Assembly (NCBI GenBank): GCA_003255065.1
Contig: QAOA01004723.1
Coordinates: 129,306-193,305 of the forward strand
Length of the DNA stretch: 64,000 bases
Direction: 5' to 3'
From: Cercis canadensis
Lineage: Eukaryota; Streptophyta; Magnoliopsida; Fabales; Fabaceae
The notes under the pieces were generated by a model. It saw only the letters and a list, made by a program, of their open reading frames with translations. It made no database searches and had not been told where the DNA came from. A program made the position numbers and the translations under genes. This document shows positions 11,685 to 24,242 of the stretch, one piece after another; position 1 is the first letter of the stretch, and every line of letters begins with the position of its first letter.

Positions 11685-14600
11685 ATTTCTAGCTCTTTTT
11701 TTCTTCTTCTTCTTTTGGTGTATGATTTTCACTTGTCTTTTAGCTTGGAGGGTGTGTTAGTTGTAGGATTTTAGATGCTTGATGCTACCCTGTTTTTCTT
11801 GTGGCATTAAATCTTAGCCTATGTAGTTCTCTGTTTGTAGTAATTTTTAGATACATAACCACAAGGAGGTTTGAACACCTCTAATAAATTACCAAAATCC
11901 CTCATCAATAAACCACGTTTAGTGGCTTTGCTATGTTCTATTTTGTTCATGCATAATGTGTTCTAATGTAAAAGATGAAGGCCACATTAATTGGCAAAAT
12001 TGGCAAAACACTTAATTTGTGTTCAATATAATTTTGCTAAATCTATTTTTTCTAACCCAAATAGTAGTTTGTGAGGGGAAAATAAAAACAAAGTGTAGCC
12101 TTGGTTTGAAATTTGATAGGGCCAAGTCAAAGTGAATGCTGAGGAATTATCCATGCCATGAGTGCAAACTTGGTTTTTGTTATGAAAATTCACCTTTTAT
12201 GTGAAGAGCTTTCTGATTTTTATTTTTTTTTAAAGTGTTGTAAGATCATGAATAATGAGTAATGCTATATCCATATTAGTAATTTTTTCATTCATTCATA
12301 ATTTACATGTATGATAATATTAAAATTTAATGAGGCCTCCTTAAATTTTTGTTATATGGTTCAAATCTTAGATATTATCTTATAGAATGTGTAGATAGAT
12401 TTTTTTGTTTGTACAATACACAAATAATTGTCCAAATTGTTTTTTAAAAATACAAATTATTTTTCATCTTTCAGAATAATTACAACTTGAAACTTCTCCA
12501 TTTGGTTTGAAAAAGAGCTTCTACTTCCTTGAAGTTGAAAGAAAAATTATGCTCTCATACTTTTGGCAAGATGTAAAAAATACAAAATTGATTTTTGTAG
12601 AAGTATCAAATAGGTGATATGTCAACTAAATTTAGATGTTATCAAATTTATTGATAAAAAAAAAAAAACGTAAAAAGAGGAATGAGAGTATCATTATACT
12701 TTTTGAAAAGGTGTTTAAATGCAAAATCAAACCCATATTAAAAGAATGGTAATTCTTGGCCTATAACCTCTTTGGATTCCCCAACATAAAATTAAATTTA
12801 TCCCTACTTGATTTACCATTTTTTTTTAACTTTTCTTAGATTACATAAAGGGTACACAAGTATGATAGGAGTAATGTGTAAATAACAAAAATCCCAACTT
12901 TTGTGAGATAAAGAAATGACTCATCTTTTTTTTTTTTTCCATGATGTTGTTTTTATATTTTTTGTGTGAGACTAATTCTCGCTCGAGTTTTAACATGCTT
13001 TAACCATTAATGTTTCTAGCAAAGTTTAAACTCTTGATATTATTTCAAGATTTATCCTATATAAAATTTAATTTACCGGTTAAGCCACACTTAATAATTA
13101 AAAATGACTCATCTCTAAAGACTTATTTTAATAATTGATCACTTAATACTATATTATAAAATAATTAATGATTGATCACTTAATACCTTATTATAAAATG
13201 ATTTGTGTTTAAATCCTATTAAATTAAAATTGACTGGGATGAAATCATGAAAAGGATAAGTCACCTTTATTATATAACTTTTAATTAAAAAAAGAAAAAA
13301 GGAAATTACTTAGAGCATCGTGAAGAAGGTGCCAAAGTAGCTTCCTTTTCTCTTGAAAGCCTAATGTCTTTTTCTAACACTCCTACTCATGTGAATGAGA
13401 TCCTTCCGTCTTCAAGGAAAAGAGCAAGCAATTTCTAGCATGACTTGGGGTCAACGTCTTTCAAGAGAGAGACAATATCAAGGGAATGGTCCCCCAACAC
13501 ATCATTTTCAAACAGGGACATAGAATATGTCTTCCTCTAGAATAATGTTGATTTTATAGAACATGGTCTATGGCCTACCATGATTGATAACAACATTAAA
13601 AAAAAAATTATTATTTGGCTTGAACAATGGGCAAGTCACCTAGATATACTTAGTTTCTATCTATAATACTTTTCCAAACACTTGGGGACAGCATCCAACC
13701 AAATGCAGAATTTTGCTTTCTTACTAATTGTGTACAATGTTATATTGTCTACCTTATTATTGGCAAGTGTATCTGTGATTATATCTTTTAGTTGTGTTTA
13801 TCTAAGAGATAATCATATTAAAGTTCAATCTAAAATGTTTATATGAATGTTAATGCAATATATCTCTTTTAACGTTGAGACTAATTTGATTGCAAAAGTG
13901 AGTTTGTCAAGTGTTAAAACTTAATCACAAATGCTTAAGCAACTTGCCTTTTCTTTTTTTGGTTAAACAAAAAAAGAAAAGATTGAACATTCCCCTTTGT
14001 CACCAAGCTACACTATTGTGGATCCTCTTAGACCCACAATGTTGTAGTTTTGTGAGGTGCGTCTAAACATTTCTCTGATTCATGTCAATATATGAATTTT
14101 ATACCAGTTCCTTAAAGCATTGTCTGCTTGTCTATTTGCATCATAAACAACATTAGAAAGGGAAAAAAATAGGGGCTTTGAATGTGAGTTTGCACTTGAG
14201 TAGGTCTCTTAGGAACCCAACACTTCAAAGATAGGAAAATCAAGAGACTTGTGAAGTGGGAGACAAAAGCTCAACCAATGTGTGGGCTGCATCCACAACA
14301 ATCCCACATATAGTTTGAAGCTGTGACCAGCAGAAGAAAGAGGGGGAAGGCACTATCTGTAGCATGCCCTTGAGGAATCTTTGCTTTAAGATAAGGCACT
14401 TTTAGTAGGAAGTGAACAAATTCGGTGACAATGAAAGACATTGATATTGCCTTGAAGATTAATGTGACCGACCACGTGAAAATGGCACATTCAAACCTGT
14501 ATTTATCACTGGGACCAAGAGTGGTTAAGGTAAGAAAACAAAACATGAAGGCTTGAAAGTGACGAACACTAATCTTATAGTTAGACCAAATTAGTGAAAT

Positions 14601-14739
14601 AACAGCATGATGTAATTATATAATGACCTGATTAATATCATTATCATTTCAACTAGAAGATCTTCCTAGCAAAATAGTCATAATTTTGTATTTCAAAACA
14701 ATGCACTCATTTATATATATTTTCTAAGGAGAGGAAATA
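11685..14739. other. Intergenic, no gene supported
   Basis: Very AT-rich sequence with poly-A and poly-T runs. At about 13127-13202 a unit of roughly 37 bases beginning ATTGATCACTTAATA occurs twice in tandem. A minus-strand open frame at 14271-14546 (91 residues, hydrophobic) has an ATG but matches nothing I recognise, and I leave it unannotated. Confidence 0.35.
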
Positions 14740-14945
14740 GTTTTTTTTCTTTTCTTTTTTTGGGTCTAGTCAAGGCTACACAACAAGAGACAATTTATTC
14801 CCTCTCAAAATTTCATCTCATCTGCACGNTAAAGGCTACAGAGGCAATTTATTCCCTCTCAAAATTTCATCTCATCTGCACGCAATAAAATTTGAACCCA
14901 GTACCTCTTCCATGAAATACCAAGTACTTAACAACTAGGGTGTCC
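14740..14945 (-). mobile_element. SINE-like retroposon, partly duplicated at a contig join
   Basis: Read on the minus strand, a segment starting near 14945 has a tRNA-like B box (GGTTCAAATTTT around 14890-14900), then body sequence, then an A-rich end that appears as T-runs at 14740-14760. The body AATTTATTCCCTCTCAAAAT occurs on both sides of the single N at 14829, so the element looks longer than it is. The A box is weak. Confidence 0.4.
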
Positions 14946-15569
14946 TATTGAAGACACAGAAATAGTTTTCGAGTCTTACAAAAGATTAAATTGTTTCTAT
15001 TTTTCCCTAAATAACCACAAAATACCTATTTATTAGGGGGGTTCATAACCCAATGTCCGTTCATATCCAACCAAACCCACCTAACAAACCTACAAACGAT
15101 CAGTTTAGTTCGAACGGGTTCCTTCGGTTGAGTAATTTTTTGAAAAAATTAGCTATGCCGGGTCAATTCGGTTCAGTATTGTTCATGCATCATGGAAGAT
15201 GGTAAAGGAATAAAGGTGAATATGATCAACATGCAACAAAACTTCTTCCATCATATACACGGGGAATTTTCTTTTTTCTAAATAAATAGCCACATTTTCA
15301 AAAACAAACTAGTCCAATTCCAATAATGATAACTCTTTTATGGTCTAGCAAATGTGTTAATTTTTCAGCATCAAGAAAAAATAAGTTTCAATGAAAATTC
15401 AATCCACCAAAGCATAATGTGTAGGAACTTGGAAGGATTTATCAATAATTACATTTTGTGCTTTAGACATCATCACCCTATGTATCTTCCCCTGTATTCC
15501 TAAATCTTTAATGGAAATGGCTTCGAGTTCCTCAACATACGAGAAACCATTTATTAACTAAACCTAAGA
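14946..15569. other. 3' flank of the FRS10-like gene
   Basis: Non-coding sequence. 15040-15180 contains a repeat-like stretch (AACGGGTTCC, CGGGTCAATTCGGTTC) of the kind seen in degenerate plant repeats. The part next to 15570 is probably the 3' UTR of the minus-strand gene. Confidence 0.35.
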
Positions 15570-17806
15570 TTAACTAACATTGTTAGCTGCAACATTCAAA
15601 GCAAATTCATCAATAACTGGCATATTTTTTACATGCTCAAGAATCCCTGTAAGTTCTCTATGAACATAATTAAATCGTTCTTGAGAGATCAATGACTCTG
15701 TCAGTAAAGTTGCTGCAACAGAATGGAAGGCTTGAGCACACTCATCACTGCTTTGAGGGTTTTGATCATCAATTGGAAGTATGGAACTTTCTTGTTGCCA
15801 GCGAAGTAGTAAATATTTTGGAGGCAGTTGAAAGCAGTTTTTCACTGCCAGTACACGGATGGAATGTCTGCACAGTATACCTGAATGTTCAAATTCCTTA
15901 CAAGAACAATGAATTTGCTCATTATCTGACATCCAAATCACGAGACGTTCGCTGTCCATTTTCTTATAGTGTTGAACAAGATATGATCCATTTGCCAATT
16001 CTGTTGTTGCATACTGCATTGAGAGCATAATTTCATGTTGTAACACATTGAAAGCATAAGGTGTAAGAATACTCCTTGCATGTTCTTCAATAGGCATGCA
16101 TGTCTTGATAGGCATGTAATGCATCCCTGCTCTGGTTAACTTTGTCAAGTTGGCAGCAATACCAATCTGCAAGATTCCCAGAAAAAATATATTAGAAAAA
16201 AACTTCAAAACTTCCATAAACTAAATGGAGACAAGTACAAAATTAACCAATCTACCTGCTCAAAGAATCCTTGTAAACATGTTTGTGCATTTAAAATTCT
16301 TTTCAAGAATGAATCTACAGACTGCAAAAACTCAGCTGTCAATGAACGGGCTACAAAATAACCTCTAATGTAGGCTACGGGCCAGGATGCTCGAAATGAG
16401 AACAGCAAAGCAATATGCTTATCTGAAACAAGTCCAAATCGAGCAACAAAAGGATCCCATTGGTGTTCAAAATTTTCTATGCTCTCCAGGTTACACAATA
16501 TATCAAACTCTGCCCTAAAATCGGAATACTGTGATCCCAGAAGAATAGAGAACCAACTTGATAATTTTGATAGAATATGCCACATGCATATCACGTGTTT
16601 AGTGTTGGAGAACTCCCTAGCTATAGCATCTCCGAGACCTGGATCGATATCAGTTAAAATTGTCTCTGGATATCTCCCTCTCATAAATCGAACAAAAGTC
16701 TGTTCAAAAGAAAAGATCATTAAAACATTCAAGAAAGTTGAAGCAAATGAATCACAAGGATTATTTTTACAAACCTGTAAGGCCCATGCAAATGAATTAG
16801 AACTTTCATCTTGTAACAAAACACACCCAAACAGTATTGCATTGCCATAATTATCTATACCAAACCACACTCCAAGAAGCAATCCATAGGTGATAGAACG
16901 GTGTGTGGTGTCAAAAGTAACTACATCACCAAAAACTATATATGCACGAACTGATTCACCACATGACCAAGCTATATTTTCAACTTTACCATTTTCTTCT
17001 GTAGTATAATCATAAATAAAATCAGCATCCTTGTCTCTCATTGCCTTACAGGCCTCAACAAGTTCTTGCATATCATTCTCTCTTTTTTCAGTGAGAAAAG
17101 CATCATTTTCTTGAACTGCCTTCTTGCAAGTCCGAACAAAATTTCTAACATCCTTCTCTATGAAAGGCAGTTGTCCAGGCTGAACTCCTTTTTCCAGTTC
17201 TAACACCTTCACAATACGGTTCACAGGAAACCCAGCTTTGGAAAGTAGAAGAATGCGTTCTTGATCAGCCTCTTGTATTTTCCGATAAGCAGGAAGAAGA
17301 CGCACTTGGTCATCTTCCAACAATTCATGATTATGGACATTACTAAACTGAGACACATACCATTGTGTAACACCATCAACAATTTCCTTTGTCAAGTACA
17401 ATTTTGCATCACATCCACATCGTACTGATTTCCGCTCCCTGTGATGCTCCACATTGGCCTTTTTTCTTGGTTGATTGAATCCTGACCTGTAACAAACAAA
17501 ATCTCGTCTATATATTCCTAAATTTTGACTTTCTGTTGAGCGTGCTTTTCTGATTGAAAATCCATTCTTCCGGGCAAAACTGCTATAGTATTCAAAAGCA
17601 TCATCATCACTTCTGAATATTTGACCAACATAAGGAGTGAAGACAGCCTCTGATGATGATGATGATGAAGGCGTTATCTCACTCTTTATGGACTGAGAGC
17701 TGACTGACATTTGATCATCTCCATCATACTTAATAAAACACTTCCAATCTCCACATGGGCATTGTTGGCGTCGAATCCAGATGTTATTTGATGGTTTCAT
17801 TGCCAT
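15570..17806 (-). CDS. FRS10: FAR1-related sequence 10-like protein
   Basis: Three coding exons on the minus strand, 17806-16775, 16699-16256 and 16166-15570, join in frame to 690 residues. The protein starts MAMKPSNNIWIRRQQCPCGD, the same plan as Arabidopsis FRS10. It then has a FAR1 WRKY-GCM1-type zinc-binding DNA-binding domain (about 55-150, with SVRCGC and HNHELL), a MULE transposase-derived core (about 285-400, with FDTTHRS and TDIDPGL) and a SWIM zinc finger (about 587-605, CxC then CRH). The FHY3/FAR1 family are nuclear transcription factors domesticated from Mutator-like transposases. I chose the ATG at 17806 because upstream in-frame sequence has no ATG and contains a likely acceptor (TTTGTCCAG) directly before it. 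A 5' UTR intron is therefore likely. The first intron is only 75 bases and in frame. Confidence 0.92.
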
Positions 17807-20103
17807 TTTCTGGACAAACCAAAAAATACTTCGGTTCAAAAGATGCAAACTCTCATCCTCCACTTCACTACACAAGAAACCAGATAAAGGAGAAAAGTGA
17901 ATTTAAAAATGGGAGAAGAAAAGAGAACGGGGGAGGGGAATAAGTGTGATGGATTTATTATAAATTGGGACAGAAGAAAGCAAGTACTCAAACCCAATTT
18001 ACTTATTAGACACCTACAAGAATGTTGATGAAATTGCAGCTGTTAGTGAATTTTAATACAACATGGAAGTCTTTCATCCTATTAGGCAGCAACTTTTTGA
18101 CTCCCTTTGCTGGTTTTCTTCTCCCATTCACCCACCCCCACTTCCACCCCCAACCGAAAACAAGAAAAGGAAAACAGATACTATTGATTATATCTTAAAT
18201 TCATCCAGAATAAAGGATTAGTTGTGGATGGAATACATGAGGGATCCACAGGAACCCACTGTGACATGTGAGAACAAACTGAATTGAAATTCAGATGATT
18301 ATGTTCCATGTTTCCACAGCAGATACACATTCCAAAAATGAAATTAGAATGGATACTTTACATAAAATCAAAAGCATCCAGAGATTGAAACTTGTAAGTT
18401 GTTACAAGCAGTGTGTTTCCCTAGTAAATACTTATCCCCCCTCAGCCTGGGCCCCTTTATAAACCTTGTTCTCATTCAGAAGCAAATATACAAATGGCCC
18501 ATGATAGATAGCAGTTATCAAGCATAAGATGAAAGGAAATCAAATTTACATAGTGGGCGGAAAAGACAGAGTACTATTTTACAATAAGTGATACAATGCA
18601 GACAATCATAGATTAGGAAGAAAACATGCTGCATACCGGGAAGGAAAATGCTCAAAAGTTAGTAAACCCTAAATCTGTTTGACATCTTTTTCCTTTGTGC
18701 TTTCTGCAGTGCACTATCTGCTTGTCTCTGCAAAATTGGGGTTGATCAGTGTTATGCTATTCATCAAAGGATTGGAAGCATATAACTGAAACAAGCTACT
18801 TTTGAACTTTACTACTGATGAAAGTAAGATAAACCTCAAAGTTCACATATGACATACTATAGCAAATTTTGAATGTCAGCAAACTCATGCAGCCTTGCAA
18901 ACTACAAAGGTAATATATCTTTTGTACAACTCTTCAATTTGACAAGAAACAAAATCGTATAAGTGAGGATAATCTGTTAAAAAGCAATTGCAGGTTACCA
19001 TAACAGGGCTACTTAATCTCTGTGGGCCAATGTGTCAAATTTTTTTAAAACAAAAAAAGGAGGAAAAAGGAAAAATATATATGATTTTCATCTTTTCTTT
19101 ATTAACTCACTTAAGTTTTGCAAAAGATCAGTCGCATCAACATTAAAAGTGCCAAATTCACATATTATACTAAAATAGGTCCAGAATTCAACAACTAATT
19201 AAATGTATCTGAGTCAAACAAAAACTCACATAAACAAAGAATGGTCAAAACTTTACAGAATGTAGTCACTCAGTAAACATGTATGATAATATACTATCCC
19301 TCCCCACCCCCAAAGAAAAGAACAAGGACAAAACTAGAAAATTAAGAAAAAGAAGATAAATGAACACAGAATAGGAAGAAGGAGGAGAACCTTGTGTGAG
19401 AGAAGGAACTTGGAAATTTCAGGGAAAAGAAAAAGACAGAACATAGATGTAGCCTGCCATCGTTCAAAGGAGCTATAATGACACATAAATATTGTAATGA
19501 GAGTTGGAACATTCTAGTAACAACAAAAAGAAATTTCCTTCAGAGAAGTGAAAAAAGGGAAATCTTGTTACTAACTTGCCATAACAATGCAAGCTGTGCT
19601 AAATAGTTGACTGATGAAAATCTACTGAATATAAAATAAAAAGATAAGTTGTATTTCCTAGCTATATTGCATGACAAAATCATGCTTTACTAAACTGCAA
19701 AAACAGCATCCCTACATTCATACCCAGCACATTCTCTAAATCAGCCCAAGGTAAGCAATAGGCACTACTGATATAAGTTCAAGTGGTTTACCTATTAAGA
19801 CATCAAATCTGATTTAGTGCAGAAAAAATATTCATACCACAATAAATCCAAAACTGAGCTATCTGCTCGTACATCCACTTATCTCCTCAATATATGGATC
19901 CTCTTCTCTCTCAATCTCTCACTTTCTTTCTCCATCCTTCTACGTCTCTCTCTCTCTCTTGCTGGTCTCAACAAATTAACATCCCTTATCAATAACACTA
20001 AGGGTGTTAAGCAAGTTTTGTCAGTTCTGTTGGAGAGAGAATCCTAGATAATATTTCCATAATGCACCACCAAAGAAGATATCCATAATTAATGTAGCAT
20101 CAG
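17807..20103. other. Intergenic between FRS10-like and PPR genes
   Basis: It contains the probable 5' leader and promoter of the minus-strand FRS10-like gene and the 3' UTR of the minus-strand PPR gene. A CT-rich microsatellite lies at about 19905-19960. A short minus-strand open piece after an acceptor near 18730 was considered as an exon but not accepted. Confidence 0.4.
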
Positions 20104-23100
20104 TCACCAATAATCCCCACAAGAACACATGCCGCCATCAAAATGGTGAAATCTATTCGAATCTCGTAAAACTATTTGTCGATTCACAATCTTTGATATG
20201 TATTTGAAAGCAGTGTGGCAGTCACCACAAATACGAAGATTCTTCATTATCCTTATTGGTAGCTCAGATTTGTGAATGAGAACAAAAGCAATTGCTAGTT
20301 TCTCACTATGATAACTAAGGAGTTCTTCTTTGTTTTCAACCTCAAGATCATAGAGTGCGAATTGGGTTGCAGGCACATATCCAGCATCCCTCATCTTTTT
20401 TGTTAGTTCCTTGAGTTTTTCATAGATTTTCTCTGTTTCTGGGTGTGATTTATCTCCAGCCACAAATACATGAACACCATCCTTCATGGTGACCCAACTA
20501 CACCCAGCTTCCTTCTTGACTGATGCCTTCCTCATTGCCAATCTAGCCTCTGCCACACCTTCCCACTTCCCTCCAGCAGCGTACATGTTAGAAAGAAGCA
20601 CATAGTTCACAGCATTCTGTGGCTCCAACTCAAAAAGCATCTTGGCTGCCCTTCGACCTAGCTCTGTATTACGGCCATTAGCTCGACAACATGCCCCTAA
20701 AACTGTTCTCCAAATGAGAACATTAGGATCAATGGGCATTTTTTCTATAAAACCCTCTATCTTATTAACTTCACCTGCCCGCCCAAGGAGATCCACCATA
20801 CAAGAGAAGTGCTCTATTCGAGGGGCAAGTCCATATACTTCACTCATTGATTTGAAATGCTCAAACCCTTCATCAACTAAACCTACATGACTACAAGCTG
20901 ATAAGACACCGACAAAGGTGACATGATCTGGTGATTGACCATGTTGTTTCATTCGTTTAAAAAGTTTCAAAGCTTTTTTGCCATCACCATGGCGTGCATA
21001 GCCTGATATCATTGAATTCCAAGAATATACATTCCTCAAAGGCATCAATTCAAAGAATCTTGAAGCATAATCTATGTTACCACATTTGGCATACATGTCA
21101 ATTAGTGCACTACCGACAACTACATCAGATTCCAAGCAAACTCTTATCCCACATGCATGAACTTCCATACCACGCTCTAATGTTGCAACTGAGGCACAGG
21201 CACTAAGAACAGTTGCCAGAGTGAAGCCATCCAATCTTTGACCCCTTTCCATCATAAGCCAGACCAAATCCATGGCCTTGTGCAGGCAGTCATTGTGTAT
21301 ATATCCAGAAATCATAGAATTCCAGCTAACTTCATCTCTTCTCTCAGACATTCTAGAAAATATCTTCTCACAGTCATCCATCTGTGCACACTTTCCATAG
21401 CAAGCCAGAAGTGCATTCTCAATGGAATTGTCATTAGCAACAGAGTATTTTAAGACCAAAGCATGAATTTGATGGCCCAATTCATGAAGTGAAAGAGAAG
21501 AAACTGCTGCTAAAATATTTATAAATGTTACTCTATTAAGCCTCCATCCAGCTCGCATCATCTCCTGGAAATATTTTACTGCTTGTAAAACTGATGCCTC
21601 TGAAGCTGCAAGTGCTCCAATCAAAGAATTCCAAGAAACTTGATCATAATCAGGCATCAGAAAGAAAATTTTCTGACATTCATTGAGATAACCAGTTTCA
21701 GCATATAATGCAAGCAGAGCATTTGAAACTGAAACATCTAAATCAAGGCCCCATTTCAGCCCCTCACCATGGATTTGTTGTCCTAACATGATCCAACCCA
21801 AGCTCGCACAAGAACTCAAGGCACTAATCACTGAAAAATTTGACGGCATCAGTCCATTTCTCCTCATTGTATGAAAACTGGCAACTGCATCTACAAATCG
21901 CTCATTCTGGTCAAGCCCAGAGATCATAGAGTTCCATGAGACAAGATCTTTATCAACCATGAGTTGAAAAACTGAGCAAGCATATTCAATAGCACCACAT
22001 TTTGCATACATATTAACAAGCCCATTTCCAGTTGAAATCGATATATCAACTAAGGCACTTCGAATTAGGTAAGCATGAACTTCCTTACCCTTTTTCTGCC
22101 CTTCCTTTAAATTTGAAAATTCAGGAAAAGCACTTAAAAGAACCAAATAAGAATCAACACTTATTTTGACTAAATTTTTCATTTCCCTGAATACCTCAGC
22201 TGCTTCTTCACCCTCGTGCTGCCTCACTAATCCAACCATTAACCCATTCATGGACACAGCATTTCTATTACTCATCAGCTCAAAAATCTTTTTAGCACAA
22301 TCCATTGAACCAAACCTTGCAAACCCACTGACCAAAGCACTACTGACATACAAATCTTCTAAGAATCCAGATTTCTCAATCCTGGTTAGCATCTGCTCAA
22401 GCAAACTCAATCCACAGTCAACCAGAGAATAAGCAGCAGTTATTAAGCTACCAAAGGTATATTCATTAGGCCTGAAGGTGAGACCCGTAGCTTCCCTTTG
22501 CATACATGAAAAGAGCTCAAAAGCAGAAACAGCATCTCCCCTACGGCAAAAAACTGAAATGATAGAATTCCATGATACAGAATTTTTAATTTCTATTTCA
22601 TCAAAAACACGGTGAGCGTCATCAATGGAACCCATGCAATTTGCATACATGGACATCAGCACATTCGACAACACCATGTCTGACACACATTGAGATTTGG
22701 ATATTAACCCATGAATCTGCCTTCCGAGTTCAAGCCTATATTGGCCACGTTCTTGGCAAGCTCGAAGAACACTACCAATAGCATAATGGGTTGGTGTGAG
22801 ACCAGTACAAATCATCCCCTTGAAAAGCATACATGCATCATCAGGCATGCCATTTTGGGTATATCCTGAAATTAAGCAAGCCCAAGAAACATGGTTCTTT
22901 TGGGGCATTTCATCAAACACCTTCTTTGCAGGTACCATGTTACCAATTCTAATATAAATATTAATAAGAGTATTACACAAAAACACGTCATTGGTAAACC
23001 CACTTTTGCAGATCAGCAAATGAAGTTGATGGGCATCTTCCAAGGAACAAGAACTTTTGTAACGATGGATGAGTAAATCGTAACTTTCCAAATTCAAATG

Positions 23101-23370
23101 AGAAATATGTAATGAGGTGGGTGGAAATTTGAGCTGGTAGTGAGATAACTTGTACTGATCAACCAACTCATTTAATAAGACTAATTGAGGAGTTGATATA
23201 ACATGGTGGTGTGTTGGGTCCTGAGGTTTGAAGAGAAGAGGGGTTTCTCGCGGAATTGGTGATGCAGATGTGCTCAGAGCATGTCTTGAATTGTACAAAA
23301 GCCGTCTATAGCAGACAGTGGATGTGAGGGAGTGGCAAAACATAACATGGTTACGAGAGCCTCGGCTCAT
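20104..23370 (-). CDS. MEF7: DYW-class pentatricopeptide repeat protein, MEF7-like
   Basis: An intronless frame of 1088 residues from ATG 23370. After a Ser/Arg-containing N-terminal stretch that could be an organelle transit peptide, PLS-type PPR repeats run from about residue 120 to 870 (recurring SWNSMISGY, ALIDMYAKCG and LSACAS type motifs). E and E+ regions follow, then a complete DYW domain with the deaminase-like HSE motif (YHSEKLAIAF), CGDCH and the terminal triplet D-Y-W. DYW PPR proteins bind specific RNA sites and edit C to U in mitochondria or plastids. The overall sequence, notably the long N-terminal repeat block, fits Arabidopsis At5g09950 (MEF7, a mitochondrial editing factor) better than other PPRs I know. 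It is longer at the N-terminus. The orthology call is from memory of the family, not a search. Confidence 0.9.
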   Translation of the reverse strand: MSRGSRNHVMFCHSLTSTVCYRRLLYNSRHALSTSASPIPRETPLLFKPQDPTHHHVISTPQLVLLNELVDQYKLSHYQLKFPPTSLHISHLNLESYDLLIHRYKSSCSLEDAHQLHLLICKSGFTNDVFLCNTLINIYIRIGNMVPAKKVFDEMPQKNHVSWACLISGYTQNGMPDDACMLFKGMICTGLTPTHYAIGSVLRACQERGQYRLELGRQIHGLISKSQCVSDMVLSNVLMSMYANCMGSIDDAHRVFDEIEIKNSVSWNSIISVFCRRGDAVSAFELFSCMQREATGLTFRPNEYTFGSLITAAYSLVDCGLSLLEQMLTRIEKSGFLEDLYVSSALVSGFARFGSMDCAKKIFELMSNRNAVSMNGLMVGLVRQHEGEEAAEVFREMKNLVKISVDSYLVLLSAFPEFSNLKEGQKKGKEVHAYLIRSALVDISISTGNGLVNMYAKCGAIEYACSVFQLMVDKDLVSWNSMISGLDQNERFVDAVASFHTMRRNGLMPSNFSVISALSSCASLGWIMLGQQIHGEGLKWGLDLDVSVSNALLALYAETGYLNECQKIFFLMPDYDQVSWNSLIGALAASEASVLQAVKYFQEMMRAGWRLNRVTFINILAAVSSLSLHELGHQIHALVLKYSVANDNSIENALLACYGKCAQMDDCEKIFSRMSERRDEVSWNSMISGYIHNDCLHKAMDLVWLMMERGQRLDGFTLATVLSACASVATLERGMEVHACGIRVCLESDVVVGSALIDMYAKCGNIDYASRFFELMPLRNVYSWNSMISGYARHGDGKKALKLFKRMKQHGQSPDHVTFVGVLSACSHVGLVDEGFEHFKSMSEVYGLAPRIEHFSCMVDLLGRAGEVNKIEGFIEKMPIDPNVLIWRTVLGACCRANGRNTELGRRAAKMLFELEPQNAVNYVLLSNMYAAGGKWEGVAEARLAMRKASVKKEAGCSWVTMKDGVHVFVAGDKSHPETEKIYEKLKELTKKMRDAGYVPATQFALYDLEVENKEELLSYHSEKLAIAFVLIHKSELPIRIMKNLRICGDCHTAFKYISKIVNRQIVLRDSNRFHHFDGGMCSCGDYW

Positions 23371-23648
23371 GCTTTTGGAAACTGTACTGAGGTATGAACA
23401 TGATCATCTTCATAATTTAACTAGCACCATATGATCATTATTGGCCTCACTGTATCTGTGAACAACATTGTGCCAGTAAGAAGATACATTAGGGATAAGC
23501 TATGATAATAACCAATCACAAGTTGCACATGGCGTGGAAGGAACTCATCATGACTACATTTGGCATCAGGCTGACTGGCCCCTCCATCTGAACTTCATAA
23601 GATGTAACTTGTATATGAAAAAAAAAGGGCGCCCCCAGGGACAGTCTG
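23371..23648. other. Upstream flank of the PPR gene
   Basis: Non-coding sequence that should hold the PPR promoter on the minus strand. No clear TATA box was fixed. It ends at an assembly gap. Confidence 0.4.
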
Positions 23649-23741
23649 NNNNNNNNNNNNNNNNNNNNNNNNNNNNNNNNNNNNNNNNNNNNNNNNNNNN
23701 NNNNNNNNNNNNNNNNNNNNNNNNNNNNNNNNNNNNNNNNN
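23649..23741. other. Assembly gap
   Basis: A run of 93 unknown bases. Any reading frame spanning it is meaningless. Confidence 0.99.
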
Positions 23742-24242
23742 GATCAGAATCAGGTAGAAAAACTGGTTCTTTTGCTGGTCAGAGGCTCAGAGCGCTAGAC
23801 TCAAGCTGCATGCTTGAAGCTTGATGAGTGTATAAGAAACGAAAAGGGAAGAATAGATAGTGTGGAAAGAGAGAGTTGAAGATAGAACATGGAGTGAATA
23901 CTGATTCCAAAACTAAAATCAGGGACAAACGGAGGATTACTGAGAGAATTGCTATGATGATTTTTTTGGTGAAGAGAGGGGTTGAAATTTTAGAGTTCGA
24001 TGAGTTCACTCTGGTCGAAACTCGAAACGGGGAAGATGGGTTGAACCCAAATCGGGTCAAGGCCCAAAAAATCCGATTTGAATAGGGATGGCAAAAGAGG
24101 TCCATGGGTCGCATTCGGGTTGACCAGATAACAGCCCTAATAAGGCTTATATAATAACTGCCAACAAAAACACAACCCAAATAGCATATTGGGTCAGCCT
24201 GAACACTACCTGCTTTAGGTCAATTATTTTTAAGAGTTAAAC
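23742..24242. other. Non-coding after the gap, no gene supported
   Basis: There are open frames on both strands, but they have no recognisable domain and lean on low-complexity sequence. TAGGGATGGCAAAA at about 24081 resembles the terminal motif of GGCC-rich hAT-like repeats. Confidence 0.3.

Noticed and set aside
14271-14546. 91-residue hydrophobic open frame on the minus strand
   Set aside because: It has an ATG but no recognisable domain, promoter or partner exon, and lies in repeat-rich AT sequence.
18660-18735. Minus-strand exon ending RKKMSNRFRVY then stop after an acceptor-like TTTTGCAG
   Set aside because: No partner exons or donor could be found between here and the PPR gene. One short open piece is not enough.
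23534-23824. Open frame crossing the 93-N gap
   Set aside because: A third of the frame is unknown sequence.
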